Shown here in pieces: positions 33,001 to 40,534 of a stretch of 64,000 nt of DNA (its first letter is position 1; each line of letters starts with the position of its first letter). The DNA comes from Fusibacter ferrireducens. Its GTDB lineage: Bacteria > Bacillota > Clostridia > Peptostreptococcales > Acidaminobacteraceae. The stretch spans positions 209,460 through 273,459 of the forward strand of contig NZ_JADKNH010000009.1 of NCBI RefSeq assembly GCF_015352425.1, written 5' to 3'. Under the pieces are notes generated by a model, which saw only the letters and a program-made list of their open reading frames with translations, made no database searches and had not been told where the DNA came from. The translations under genes and the position numbers were made by a program.

Positions 33001-33894
33001 TCGTTCGTCAGATGTATCATGCCATATACCAAGATTCCAAGACAAATCCGTCAAATTAGGGTTGCTTCCCGTATAAGCTGTTTTTATGACAACTTCTGGG
33101 TCATTAACCGGTAGGTTTGACTTATCATAGACAAATCCTGTGACTGTTGGTGCCTGTAGATAGGCATCTCCTAGGTCTGTTATATCAGCATCCATTGTAG
33201 ACATATATCCAGTCAAATCTACCACCTGTGTGTTCGCCTGCATCCCAAAATTAGGCGAATACATTGGAGATACTACTGTATAGACATAAGCTACTCCCCT
33301 GTAATCACTTTCCAGCGGAATCAATAAATCCCCGTCATGCACAACACCATTTGTAAAACTCAATTTCTCAGAATTATCAGTAAACTTGTATCCAATAGTA
33401 TACCGAACATCACCACTGAAATAGGCTTCATTTCCACCGGTACTGTCACTTGTATGTACCTTCAATCTACCCAAATTCCCCTTATAGACAGTTATAACCA
33501 CGTCATAACTTCCATCTATCGTACCGTGAACCTCATCCTTATAGTCACTTTGAACTGCGCCTAAATTGAGCTCATGTGTACTATCATCATAGACGTATTG
33601 GGGTGTTTCAGCATTACTAAGTGTCATATTCACAGGTGTAAGACTATCATCTGCGTTAACACCCTGAACAATAATACTACTGCCCGATGTATTCTGTGGT
33701 GCATAAATGTACAGTGTTTTTTCGTCTACGTCATAGTTAGAGTATACCCCTAATACATCATCCCCAGATGCGTCCTGTAGGACTACATCAAACGTCTTAA
33801 AAACTGACGTAGGATCAGCAGCAAAACCTATACACGGGTTCAATAGCGACATGATGAGCATGACCACTAACCCCAAAGCTACATGTTTCTTCAT
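24040..33894 (-). CDS. Giant S-layer-anchored multidomain surface protein (3284 residues)
   Basis: Exported cell-surface protein. The signal peptide is in residues 1-26 (LGLVVMLIMSLLNPCIGFAA). A leucine-rich-repeat block occupies about 698-835 (GIEKAASIQYVAIQNSKI, SLTNLKHINISNSNISD). Bacterial Ig-like (Big_2) domains lie near 1635-1718, 1718-1805, 1928-2011 and 2798-2885, with motifs such as SNEAVATVSGSG. Carboxypeptidase-regulatory/Cna-B-like domains lie near 2013-2068 and 2196-2256 (YKGEFVFKRVKPGTYTL). A Gly/Asp/Thr/Pro/His linker lies at about 2888-2938. Three SLH domains at about 3101-3284 (GDVSGWYADSVKYLSSKGI) anchor it to cell-wall polymer. The function is probably adhesion or matrix; no catalytic domain is seen. 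GGAGG precedes the ATG. Confidence 0.9.
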   Translation of the reverse strand: MKKHVALGLVVMLIMSLLNPCIGFAADPTSVFKTFDVVLQDASGDDVLGVYSNYDVDEKTLYIYAPQNTSGSSIIVQGVNADDSLTPVNMTLSNAETPQYVYDDSTHELNLGAVQSDYKDEVHGTIDGSYDVVITVYKGNLGRLKVHTSDSTGGNEAYFSGDVRYTIGYKFTDNSEKLSFTNGVVHDGDLLIPLESDYRGVAYVYTVVSPMYSPNFGMQANTQVVDLTGYMSTMDADITDLGDAYLQAPTVTGFVYDKSNLPVNDPEVVIKTAYTGSNPNLTDLSWNLGIWHDTSDERNVFLAAPLGTDFASECDIEISDWYGNIEPISDKINLYAGSANFIEKDPEDAPIVDPDDFKVQNIFEWATAYTFSVNGTYTSTMVDAPLLSVVVTPDRAVLESIENKSGDLSNIQNLMHEYVSASPGDQTFMMTSSISGLLPNTVYYYAVVHSVYMDAPVVAVPGTYQFFGSDIKSFTTSQAPVLPSCTFETQVLDQGAYFSNVQVTANSNDYSNISFLGAESSATQDFASIKEYKIPYYNQQNIPPFPIEMVGETTYYRPFVEVTSGERVYGEIKSMTRASAPTAITLSAVPGVKAVSCDVAVSGLNWSGDGIFEVLYSKTAGFESYETQRLYALKGGQFILLIQNLSENTTYYIKAVVRSAEMTGTTVLESDVVTLSTGSDSVVTVSDLGDNQALFDYLVKVSNKTESTLMESDLESKTSIYADSSFPLDTLVDFRGIDALKNLIGINLKSAPNLTSLEGIEKAASIQYVAIQNSKISSLSPLLSLTNLKHINISNSNISDISGVEALTGLESLSIDRSKLTTLPDLRTLVNLNIPEAIMGSSSETFYLSFYENAIPDSEFVASKIPAAYISNTEWRTFQIASQKESFDPDIRIAPEYYGNSTNVPFFVEISNVNAVGYKLNVTLGGTPVNDLDFVSSSEWGNNGYYKAGIDNALSYVAANTPVSVGIIVEDDAGNEIYNEVQTVIFRTDLNVTTYETSRYLTLGMPNIYYTGEVYEDFRGYDIKAVSVLDQTGKQVMSSTDIGYNHFHKSSLYEDERYNGRFNHDTLPQISGAFLDGSLYRVADMPVGLYDLQIELTDGSKIIQTNAFEVVDQPLVCGTSRKYNSPFPTEDHDTIYVNVVGYDLDPEQIRPVIKSANGDILAEISGWRWDYKNLYEQRLSFELTKTASANWTSSNEKLLEPRLMIEAAQGYDLRVEAQDKAIFYYEYNSIYYSTYNPVEKVIEIRTSGYADGSYDVELMDQYTHNTAISSAKVSIVNGIGKINFQKEGEPYPFEENTDYAFVLIDGPQRNMGNFYCNRVALDTDKNDSYTTYFKEHVNSDVGSKSLEVYFIDEITAEDVVTATLEKDGVPVQTDIPVELSSRMLNDKVAIFGVIDLNLVGVNPGEYDVFYSKAGTHLKANLRLVVLDASKFIPDGIYAVMTGATTGKVEIYTFGQALSSDKFEVTLKDIFGNEIVGVQSTIEYDSEHNSYKIMLTNLPGDQGLMEAKVTYDGKEPYSEDDMERLYYDDKKYASLMEAQNYQNRTYFESYDGYVINGVTGEATDFPVTAKVYNPYDTGLVKQITLATNKDFESSDLTGLEKGVTYIAVLFSASGEVLDLRQDVYFSGIDGESGPEISVTGVSLDKTELNLSTSATEQLRAVIAPSDASNSLVKWYSSNEAVATVSGSGLVRAVGTGIANITVETEDGSFKASCTVNVTPINVSVSGISLNKMAITLSKDEKETLVATVLPDNASNKSVVWSSSDKTIATVSQSGEVIALKDGKATIMAKTQDGSFEAKCEVSVVTGITVTTGTLYSDQTEIGMVNEVLQIDGSKFPVYEEAFKDETNKPLLLTVKGVGAVLSNTEELQLAVTFDELSPIQFQTTGAEIIAGKTFEMLRPTTLLDGEHTMKIVLLKGNEEFYQTIAKVKLSNSKISATDINTNIAGVNLSVGDISYVRATVLPLNATIKTYTWASDNPSVATVDEQGKITAIAVGSAKLTVTSTDRNYTKEVMVTVSGNISGRLLKDGNPATYAWVYLENADKTEYSAYTNYKGEFVFKRVKPGTYTLKANAFDAGYGNISQAVQLTEGSKTLALGDLSFASIYSHDGVLKVNIKNESGSAPYTNEVYVYLNNYDTGTYKYVNVKPDANGNIILTGLSYSDEGLNYDFSISANAFWDYKTFKLSSSSHNVALNFNIPITYTVSGKLTNEGIAVPFESVVLKGSEQMYWGYTDQEGNYTFNGIKSGAYTLGVDDYSKFIVKTADADLAVTVTDTNLTDKNLSVITGADLVGNIMLNGATPAYKAYINLLDGNDQNIGYGTAGTSGFSMPGAIKKAGTYKLQISGVMNEDGTYPMYQSTPTTFVVTEDAIKTGRLSYNASYSLVTANSILSGEGNNVVADKALVKKGDLINVTVKYQNNGSQNATINFSISLPNGITAVNSSDLNFTVTDLAAGQAGQKQIPVRIGDLTETYVSVEAKATVAGASGQIDVGQVTLEKVGISINGPETAKVSEAIKIYGEATANTNIVIKDMISGRILATTKPNGRWYSANVTLDTVGKYALMAQIATDSGNVTEVSKLLEGEVSADPIGIENVKSSSAGMSVLPVNKVIGVRAFTAWVDSHLNGRDINIGTKFDKTNVTELVYHFSGKDYTATKDSSGYFTANLTGWSGAGLKTITATVKTNDGRTLNFIIAEVTVLIDPSGYIVDKETGNRLTGVTVICEVQDTGAGTWSTWNAELYGQTNPQVSDAEGNYGWMVPEGTYRVRAIMNDYDSYLSTEDTEHPTNQVIVIPPVRTDVNIFLSPTTWVTAVSIDTLESTVEMGKTLQLSATAIPNDAVNAENIKWRSSNTAVASVSDSGKVTAVAEGTTTITAYFDATAGEKVATKEITVVKATQSGGDTPGDNTGGDNTGGDNPPQDNSDDHDDHDSGTQTPTPSIPTSGGVVVAPGSATKPTSENSVEKVFGSNGEFTMKGSDLKVLKSLTIKGAVNLTFDEKALEAFGLSESVSVKVVTVDPVVLSEKSKAVIGNRPVFEFTVKDGDKIISNFGLGKIRVGIPYQLSGNEDPNNLVVYYVSSEGELQPMACEYKEGIITFTTSHFSKYAIGYNEVVFGDVSGWYADSVKYLSSKGIINGVGAGLFMPNKDITRAEVVQILSKLAGADLSLYKSSNFVDVKVSDWYMPAVEWAKSTGLANGTGNGIFNPNAPISRQDFAVMINNYLNKVEKIELPAVKPVAVFADSASVASYANVSVDMMQKTGLISGKPGNLFDPSGKATRAEAAKMLELLLKAMLQ

Positions 33895-33954
33895 ACATTC
33901 CTCCCGAATTTTCTTGACATTTCAATTGTGAAATAATTATCCTTATGAAACTAC

Positions 33955-33976
33955 AAAAAACCTGCACGTATGCAAG
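33955..33976 (-). terminator. Hairpin plus T run in the leader of the giant gene
   Basis: On the minus strand CTTGCA and TGCAGG pair around a TACG loop, followed directly by six Ts, about 60 bases before the start codon of the giant gene and after its promoter. It resembles an attenuator. A short stem with one G-T pair makes it modest in strength. Confidence 0.45.
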
Positions 33977-34078
33977 TCTTCGATGTCTAAAGAATTAGTC
34001 AAATATAACTAAGAGGTTTTATCTATATCTAGTCTCAAACTCCTGTTAATTAAGGCAATTTTGGAAATGTCTGCTCTA

Positions 34079-34107
34079 ATTATAACCCATGTTATGCCAT
34101 TCATCAA
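34079..34107 (-). promoter_or_regulatory. Promoter of the giant SLH gene
   Basis: On the minus strand TTGATG and a perfect TATAAT are separated by 17 bp. The predicted start leaves a leader of about 180 bases, unusually long, which contains the hairpin at 33955-33976. Confidence 0.7.
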
Positions 34108-34192
34108 TTAGTTTTATAGACATACTTATTATATATTAAAATTGCCTATATCCCCCTTCCTGTCACACACCTACAAGTATTGTTTTAAAACC

Positions 34193-34285
34193 ACAAAAGG
34201 TGGCATATTAGCATCCGTAGAGCAATCCGCAGGCCAAAAGCCGAGGACGCTTGCTCGTAGGGTGTTAATATGCCACCTTGTTCAT
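34193..34285 (-). repeat. Structured 3' stem-loop element B'; 93-bp repeat copy 2
   Basis: It lies 18 bp after the kce stop in the same sense as element B and matches it over 93 bp with a single substitution in the outer stem (GTTAAT for GCTAAT on the plus strand). The core strands GCGTCCTCGGC and GCCTGCGGA are kept. It probably ends the kal-kce transcript. Confidence 0.85.
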
Positions 34286-34303
34286 TTAAACAAATACAAA
34301 TTT

Positions 34304-35116
34304 CTATTTCAGTCCCAGAATCGCTCTCGCCTCATCTGGCGTCGCCACTTCACGACCGATCTCTTTAGCAAGTCTTACAATTCTCGCCACAAGTTCTGCA
34401 TTAGACTTTGCGAGTCTGCCTTTTGAGTAGTACACATTGTCTTCAAAGCCAACTCTCACATGACCGCCCATGACGATTGCCATCACTGCAAGAGGTGTCT
34501 CCGTACGTCCGATACCCGCCACAGTCCATGTCCAGTCTTCTGGAATTTGGTTCACCATGAATATGAGGTCTTCTGGTGTTCCTGGACAAGCACCTGGCAC
34601 GCCAAGTACGAAATCCACATGAAGTGGGGCTTTCACAAGACCTTTCTTCACGAGTCTTTTGGCATTTTCGATCATACCTCTCTCAAACACTTCTATTTCA
34701 GGTTTAACACCCATTTCTTGCATCTTTGTTGCAAAACGCTCTATATACTCTTCTGAGTTCATAAACACATCTGGTCCAAAGTTACAGGTCCCGCAACTCA
34801 GCGTTGCCATTTCTGGTTTAAGATCCACAGGTTGTAATCTTTGTTCTGGTGTATGCCATACAGCACCTCCAGTAGAGGGTTGAAAAATAATCGGACATTT
34901 TGCTTCTACTTTCTCTTTAATCTCTTTGTAGACTTCAAAATCTTGAGTCGGATTACCTTCTGCATCTCTTGCATGCACATGAACAACCGAAGCGCCTGCT
35001 TGGTAACACTCATATGCCGCTTCTGCAATTTCATCTGGTGTTAATGGTAAATTCGGCTGTTGCTCTCTTGTGACTTCTGCACCTGTTAAAGCTGCTGTTA
35101 TAATCAACTTTTCCAT
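34304..35116 (-). CDS. kce: 3-keto-5-aminohexanoate cleavage enzyme (BKACE family)
   Basis: Lysine-fermentation enzyme that condenses 3-keto-5-aminohexanoate with acetyl-CoA to give acetoacetate and 3-aminobutyryl-CoA. It has 270 residues with a TIM-barrel BKACE fold. The zinc ligands H46 and H48 are in VVHVHARD, and IIFQPSTGGAVWHTPEQRL and GGHVRVGFEDN are family signatures. Because the family uses many beta-keto acids, the substrate call rests on the neighbour: a 3-aminobutyryl-CoA ammonia-lyase gene nine bases upstream, whose product would act next. AGGTG precedes the ATG. Confidence 0.88.
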   Translation of the reverse strand: MEKLIITAALTGAEVTREQQPNLPLTPDEIAEAAYECYQAGASVVHVHARDAEGNPTQDFEVYKEIKEKVEAKCPIIFQPSTGGAVWHTPEQRLQPVDLKPEMATLSCGTCNFGPDVFMNSEEYIERFATKMQEMGVKPEIEVFERGMIENAKRLVKKGLVKAPLHVDFVLGVPGACPGTPEDLIFMVNQIPEDWTWTVAGIGRTETPLAVMAIVMGGHVRVGFEDNVYYSKGRLAKSNAELVARIVRLAKEIGREVATPDEARAILGLK

Positions 35117-35124
35117 ATCATCAC

Positions 35125-35514
35125 CTACTTATTTCTCTGTTTATCTTTAGTGACGACACAAGTGCCTACCGCTCTACAAACAATAATCGGTTCTTCAAGC
35201 ACATCACATGCTGAGTCATTGATATCAGGTCTTGGGATAATCACTTTACGTGCTTCAAAAGTCATCTTACGAGAAGAGTTGCCCACCTTTGTAATTTCAC
35301 CTACGGCTTCGATGTAATCGCCTGCGTAAACGGGTGCTAAAAATTCAACACTCTCATAGGCTGCGAAAAGACCTTCGTCACCATCTTGGCGAATTAAAAG
35401 TTCAGTTGCCACATCACCAAACAAGTTTAACATCTTAGCGCCATCCACAAGATTACCACCGTAGTGCGCATCATGCATACTCATTCTCATTCTAATCATT
35501 GCTTTTTCAGACAT
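35125..35514 (-). CDS. kal: 3-aminobutyryl-CoA ammonia-lyase
   Basis: Converts 3-aminobutyryl-CoA to crotonyl-CoA and ammonia in lysine fermentation. It has 129 residues with a hotdog thioesterase-like fold; [20 protein letters not shown] and the acidic/CoA-contact region [12 protein letters not shown] are typical of Kal. The ATG at 35514 (MSEKAMIRM) is chosen because GGAGGG lies upstream of it and inside the longer TTG-started form. It is followed nine bases later by kce. The other lysine-pathway genes (kamA, kamDE, kdd) are not in the window. Confidence 0.87.
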   Translation of the reverse strand: MSEKAMIRMRMSMHDAHYGGNLVDGAKMLNLFGDVATELLIRQDGDEGLFAAYESVEFLAPVYAGDYIEAVGEITKVGNSSRKMTFEARKVIIPRPDINDSACDVLEEPIIVCRAVGTCVVTKDKQRNK

Positions 35515-35557
35515 TCTATGTCCCTCCAAATTATTTAAAATTTGATCCCTAACTCTT

Positions 35558-35586
35558 ATTCTACCCTATCTGTCTTCAATTTTGAA
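35558..35586 (-). promoter_or_regulatory. Putative promoter of kal-kce
   Basis: On the minus strand TTCAAA and TAGAAT are separated by 17 bp, overlapping the end of the upstream glycosyltransferase gene and about 45 bp before kal. Confidence 0.45.
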
Positions 35587-36951
35587 GGGCTTTCCCTCAA
35601 CCTCTAAAAATTTATCCCGAATGGCGTCAAAACCAATGGCAAAAGTCATGATTAATAGAAATAAAACAATGAAATTATAACGCGGTTGTCCCTCATACAC
35701 GAAGAAAACCAAGGAGACAAAAGCAAGATTAATCGCTGGAATAACCACAAAAGATGCCAAATTGAGCTTTTGATTATAGAGTGCTTTAAACATCCTAAGA
35801 ACGTTCATAAAGACAAAGACAATTCCAAATCCGCTAATAACACCTAAGATCATATCGGATATTGCTCTAAAAAAGTTCATAAATCTCGCATAAGTATATT
35901 CATCCACATCAGCAAATCTCGGCAAGACCTCACCAAGCTTATCATAAGAAATGGCATTCATTGTCCATGCGTCTAAATCCCACGCCCCATTAAAATAGGT
36001 CGAGTGAATGCGAATAACACCCAATTTCAGAAACTCAATGGGATGCGCTTTAATATAATCCACGGCATATGGCTTTAAAAGCACCTCTAAATTAGGCGAC
36101 GTTTTCACCGAAGCACCATGACTTTGAACTTCCGCTTCAATGGCTTGTTCAAGTGCTTCAGGCTTTTTAACATCATGATAGTCCATCCATCCACCATGTA
36201 CGTTTTGTGCATTGTTGTTGATATATAAATTAAAACCAGAATTATAAGAAACAGGAATCCACCTGTCATACTTTTCTAAATTTCTAAGCGACCAAGGCAG
36301 AATGACCAACATCATCACCACATATACGGATGCAAAATACAAAAGAGATTGTTTCCACTTATGCGTCATCATGTAATGCGAAACCGCCAAAATAACTGGA
36401 TAAGCCAAAAAAAATGGTTTTGACAGCGCTAAAAAACCACATAAAATTCCAAGTCCTAAGAATTTGTAAATCATTTTTATATTGAGCAAACTAAGGTATA
36501 TTGCAGCACTTAGAAAAAATGCAGTTATGATCTCAGTGCCAATGACATTGCAGTACATAATTTGATGTGGCATAAAAGTCATTAAAAAGACGCTGATCCA
36601 AATCGCCCAAGGTTTATTATAAATGCGCTTCATAATCATATAGACAAAGATGATCGTCATCTCAGACAAGAGTACATTAATGACTTTAGGAATCATCTCA
36701 GAAGTGTTTCCCAAAAGCTTATAGATCACACCAAGTCCCGTGGAATACAGCATACCCTGCCAAGCTACAGGATACCCTCCAAGCGTATAACCTTGCCCTG
36801 TGGCAATGTTCACAGCAAGTTGCTGATACGTTTCAAAATCGTATAACTGCTTCGTTGGAATCGTTAGAATAAATAAGGTTCTAAGGTATAAACCCACCAA
36901 TAAAAACAGACTTAAAATCAGAATCGGTTTAAGATTCTCTATTTTCTTCAC
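35566..36951 (-). CDS. Polytopic GT-C glycosyltransferase (family 39/ArnT-like)
   Basis: A 461-residue membrane protein with roughly 11-13 helices. The first extracytoplasmic loop follows LRTLFILTIPTKQLYDFETY, with an acidic DFE pattern typical of GT-C lipid-linked sugar transferases. The acceptor is unknown. The GTG at 36951 is chosen as start because AAGGAG lies seven bases upstream; the longer frame from 37002 runs inside gtrA. It overlaps gtrA by 23 bp, and together with the GT2 gene it forms a glycan-modification module in which the GT2 product makes a lipid-linked sugar, GtrA flips it and this enzyme transfers it. Confidence 0.78.
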   Translation of the reverse strand: MKKIENLKPILILSLFLLVGLYLRTLFILTIPTKQLYDFETYQQLAVNIATGQGYTLGGYPVAWQGMLYSTGLGVIYKLLGNTSEMIPKVINVLLSEMTIIFVYMIMKRIYNKPWAIWISVFLMTFMPHQIMYCNVIGTEIITAFFLSAAIYLSLLNIKMIYKFLGLGILCGFLALSKPFFLAYPVILAVSHYMMTHKWKQSLLYFASVYVVMMLVILPWSLRNLEKYDRWIPVSYNSGFNLYINNNAQNVHGGWMDYHDVKKPEALEQAIEAEVQSHGASVKTSPNLEVLLKPYAVDYIKAHPIEFLKLGVIRIHSTYFNGAWDLDAWTMNAISYDKLGEVLPRFADVDEYTYARFMNFFRAISDMILGVISGFGIVFVFMNVLRMFKALYNQKLNLASFVVIPAINLAFVSLVFFVYEGQPRYNFIVLFLLIMTFAIGFDAIRDKFLEVEGKPFKIEDR

Positions 36952-37366
36952 ACTTTTCTCCTTTAAAAATCCAAAATTTGCTGATGATATAATTGAGTAC
37001 AATTACAATAATGTTCATGATGAGTTTAGCCAACATTTCTTGTACTGCCAAAACACTAATCCATACGATCAAGCCAATGGTCTCTATTAAAAAGGTCGAT
37101 ATGCGGCTTCCAGCGAATATCATGAGTTCGCGCCATATCCCCTTTGGCGTCACTTTTTTAAACACATAATATTTATTGGCAAAGAAGGCGAATATCACAG
37201 ATGCTGTAAAGGCAAAGGTTGTGGCAACAAGGTATCCAATGCCAAGCCACAGCCCAATTTGATAAACGAGAAGGTTGATCAAAGTCGTCATGCCACCGAC
37301 GATAAGATATCGGAATCCCTCATTCGCATGATTTACAAATTGATTAAGCTTCATAATCCGCACCAT
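36929..37366 (-). CDS. GtrA-family flippase-like membrane protein
   Basis: A 145-residue protein with four membrane helices and the GtrA signature FRYLIVGGMTTLINLLVYQ near the N-terminus and FAFFANKYYVFKK in the middle. GtrA proteins are thought to flip polyprenyl-phosphate-linked sugar. The start may be here or four codons later (MKLNQFVNHA); neither has a strong ribosome site, and both overlap the end of the GT2 gene, suggesting coupling. It overlaps the GT-C gene downstream. Confidence 0.85.
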   Translation of the reverse strand: MVRIMKLNQFVNHANEGFRYLIVGGMTTLINLLVYQIGLWLGIGYLVATTFAFTASVIFAFFANKYYVFKKVTPKGIWRELMIFAGSRISTFLIETIGLIVWISVLAVQEMLAKLIMNIIVIVLNYIISKFWIFKGEKCEENRES

Positions 37367-38336
37367 ATTGTTTCACTTCATTTTTATCGGATACGATCTC
37401 TGGCGCCACACCTTCTGTACGACCTACAATATAAAGTGGACGCGCTCTCACCTCTTCATAAATTCTTGCAATGTATTCACCCACTACAGATACCTGCATC
37501 ATGAGAATACCAAAGAAAAAGAGCATAATGGTCACCGTGGATGTCCAGCCATTTGTCGGATTGCCAAAGATGATCTTTTTTATCATCCAATAGAGCATCA
37601 ACAAAAATCCAAATCCCGCAGACAAAAATCCAAATAGGCTAAAGAGTTTCAAAGGCTTATATGAAAATGATAAAATAGCATCTATTGCCAGCTTCATGAG
37701 TTTAATATAACTGTATTTTGTCTCACCAGCGTAACGTTCGTCGCGATCAAAATAGACATAGGTCACTTTAAACCCAATCCAATGGGTAAGCCCTCTAAAA
37801 AAGCGATTCTTTTCACTAAAGCGGTTGATTTCGTCCACTGCGCGTCTGCTGAGCAATCGAAAATCACCTGTGTCCAGCGGAATCTCGGTATCACTCATAA
37901 ACTTGAGCACGCGATAGAACATTTTTGAGGTGCTCTTTTTTATAAAGCTCTCTTTCTTTCTTGTCTTGCGCTTGGCGTACACGACATCAAAACCTGCTCT
38001 ATACTTCTCAAACATGTCTAAAATCAACTCAGGCGGATCTTGCAAATCAGCATCTATAATCACAACCGCATCTCCTGATGCCGTTCTGAATCCAGCCGTA
38101 TTCGCCATTTCATGTCCAAAATTACGTGAAAAGGACACCAATTTCACGCGTTCATCCAGCGCTCTGATTTTGAGCACTTCTGCCACTGTATCATCACGAC
38201 TGCCATCATCTATGAAGATAATCTCAAAAGAAGCACTTATTTGGGTTAAAACGTCTAAAAGTCTATCATAAAGTGGTTTTACGTTCATTTCTTCGTTATA
38301 TGCCGGTACGACAACGCTGATCACTGGCCTGTTCAT
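37344..38336 (-). CDS. Family 2 glycosyltransferase (polyprenyl-phosphate sugar synthase, GtrB type)
   Basis: A 330-residue enzyme with an N-terminal GT-A domain. ISVVVPAYNEEMNVKPLYD begins the fold, DGSRDDTVAEV binds nucleotide sugar, VVIIDADLQDPPELI carries the metal-binding aspartates, and LDTGDFRLLSRRAVDEI follows. Two C-terminal helices (LFSLFGFLSAGFGFLLMLYW, TVTIMLFFFGILMMQVSVVG) anchor it. This is the layout of GtrB/DPM1-like enzymes that load a sugar onto undecaprenyl phosphate. It is the first gene of the three-gene module with gtrA and a GT-C transferase, and overlaps gtrA. GGAGG precedes the ATG. Confidence 0.88.
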   Translation of the reverse strand: MNRPVISVVVPAYNEEMNVKPLYDRLLDVLTQISASFEIIFIDDGSRDDTVAEVLKIRALDERVKLVSFSRNFGHEMANTAGFRTASGDAVVIIDADLQDPPELILDMFEKYRAGFDVVYAKRKTRKKESFIKKSTSKMFYRVLKFMSDTEIPLDTGDFRLLSRRAVDEINRFSEKNRFFRGLTHWIGFKVTYVYFDRDERYAGETKYSYIKLMKLAIDAILSFSYKPLKLFSLFGFLSAGFGFLLMLYWMIKKIIFGNPTNGWTSTVTIMLFFFGILMMQVSVVGEYIARIYEEVRARPLYIVGRTEGVAPEIVSDKNEVKQYGADYEA

Positions 38337-38369
38337 AAATGCCTCCTAAAACTTTAAATTTCTCTATTC

Positions 38370-38398
38370 ATTATAAAACAATATTCAAGCATTGTCTT
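38370..38398 (-). promoter_or_regulatory. Putative promoter of the glycosylation module
   Basis: On the minus strand AAGACA and a perfect TATAAT are separated by 17 bp, about 35 bp before the GT2 start codon. Confidence 0.55.
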
Positions 38399-38461
38399 TA
38401 GCCTTAGACAAGATCTGAGTATTTATGTATGCATACGAACGTTCTTTCATACATTATGTTG

Positions 38462-38494
38462 AAAAATCAGAGCCTAACCATCAGGCTCTGATTT
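38462..38494 (-). terminator. Terminator after pyrG
   Basis: A 12-bp perfect stem (AAATCAGAGCCT with AGGCTCTGATTT) and a T run on the minus strand, about 185 bp after the pyrG stop. The 38495-38678 stretch before it shows no gene on either strand; a long 3' UTR or a small RNA is possible. Confidence 0.85.
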
Positions 38495-38678
38495 AAATTT
38501 ATTCTACTATAATTGAGTACTTGATCATTTGATGATTGGTATTTCCTTTGATGCTTAATATTCTGGTACTAAATATTTTTATTTTTGCTGTTCTCATGCA
38601 ATCTTTTTTTGCATTCGGATTTCAAGGGTAAGGGTAAGACTAAAACAATCTCATCACAATAGGCCTCAATAAACCCAA

Positions 38679-40337
<1,659 letters not shown>

Positions 40338-40440
40338 CTACTTGAGGTCTTAATTTCACAAAAAAAGAGTGAGAGGTCACCCCTTAAGGATGACTAAACA
40401 CTCTTGTTCCTAAGGCTCAAGTAGCCACCCAAAAGGGTGT
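40338..40440 (-). promoter_or_regulatory. pyrG leader with terminator hairpin and alternative pairing
   Basis: On the minus strand a terminator-like hairpin (AAGAGTG and an inner GTCA paired with GTGAC/CACTCTT), followed by seven Ts, spans 40361-40405. The nine bases CTACTTGAG before it (plus 40416-40424) are perfectly complementary to CTCAAGTAG after it (plus 40338-40346), and a small ACACCC/GGGTG hairpin precedes both. No T-box, PyrR site or known riboswitch motif was found. The leader does not start with the GGGC of the Bacillus pyrG mechanism at the predicted start. Confidence 0.6.
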
Positions 40441-40482
40441 CACTATACCGATTCATTTCATAAATCTTAATAATACTTAGAT

Positions 40483-40511
40483 AGTATATCCACAATCGAT
40501 TTTAAAGTCAA
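40483..40511 (-). promoter_or_regulatory. Promoter of pyrG
   Basis: On the minus strand TTGACT and TATACT are separated by 17 bp. The predicted transcript starts near 40476, giving a leader of about 200 bases before pyrG. Confidence 0.7.
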
Positions 40512-40534
40512 CTCTTTTTAATCCAATTTTCGCA

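Noticed and set aside
40338..40440. T-box or PyrR-type leader at pyrG
   Set aside because: GGGTGG occurs by chance, but no specifier loop, AG-bulge or ACCGCG follows, and no PyrR-binding consensus is present.
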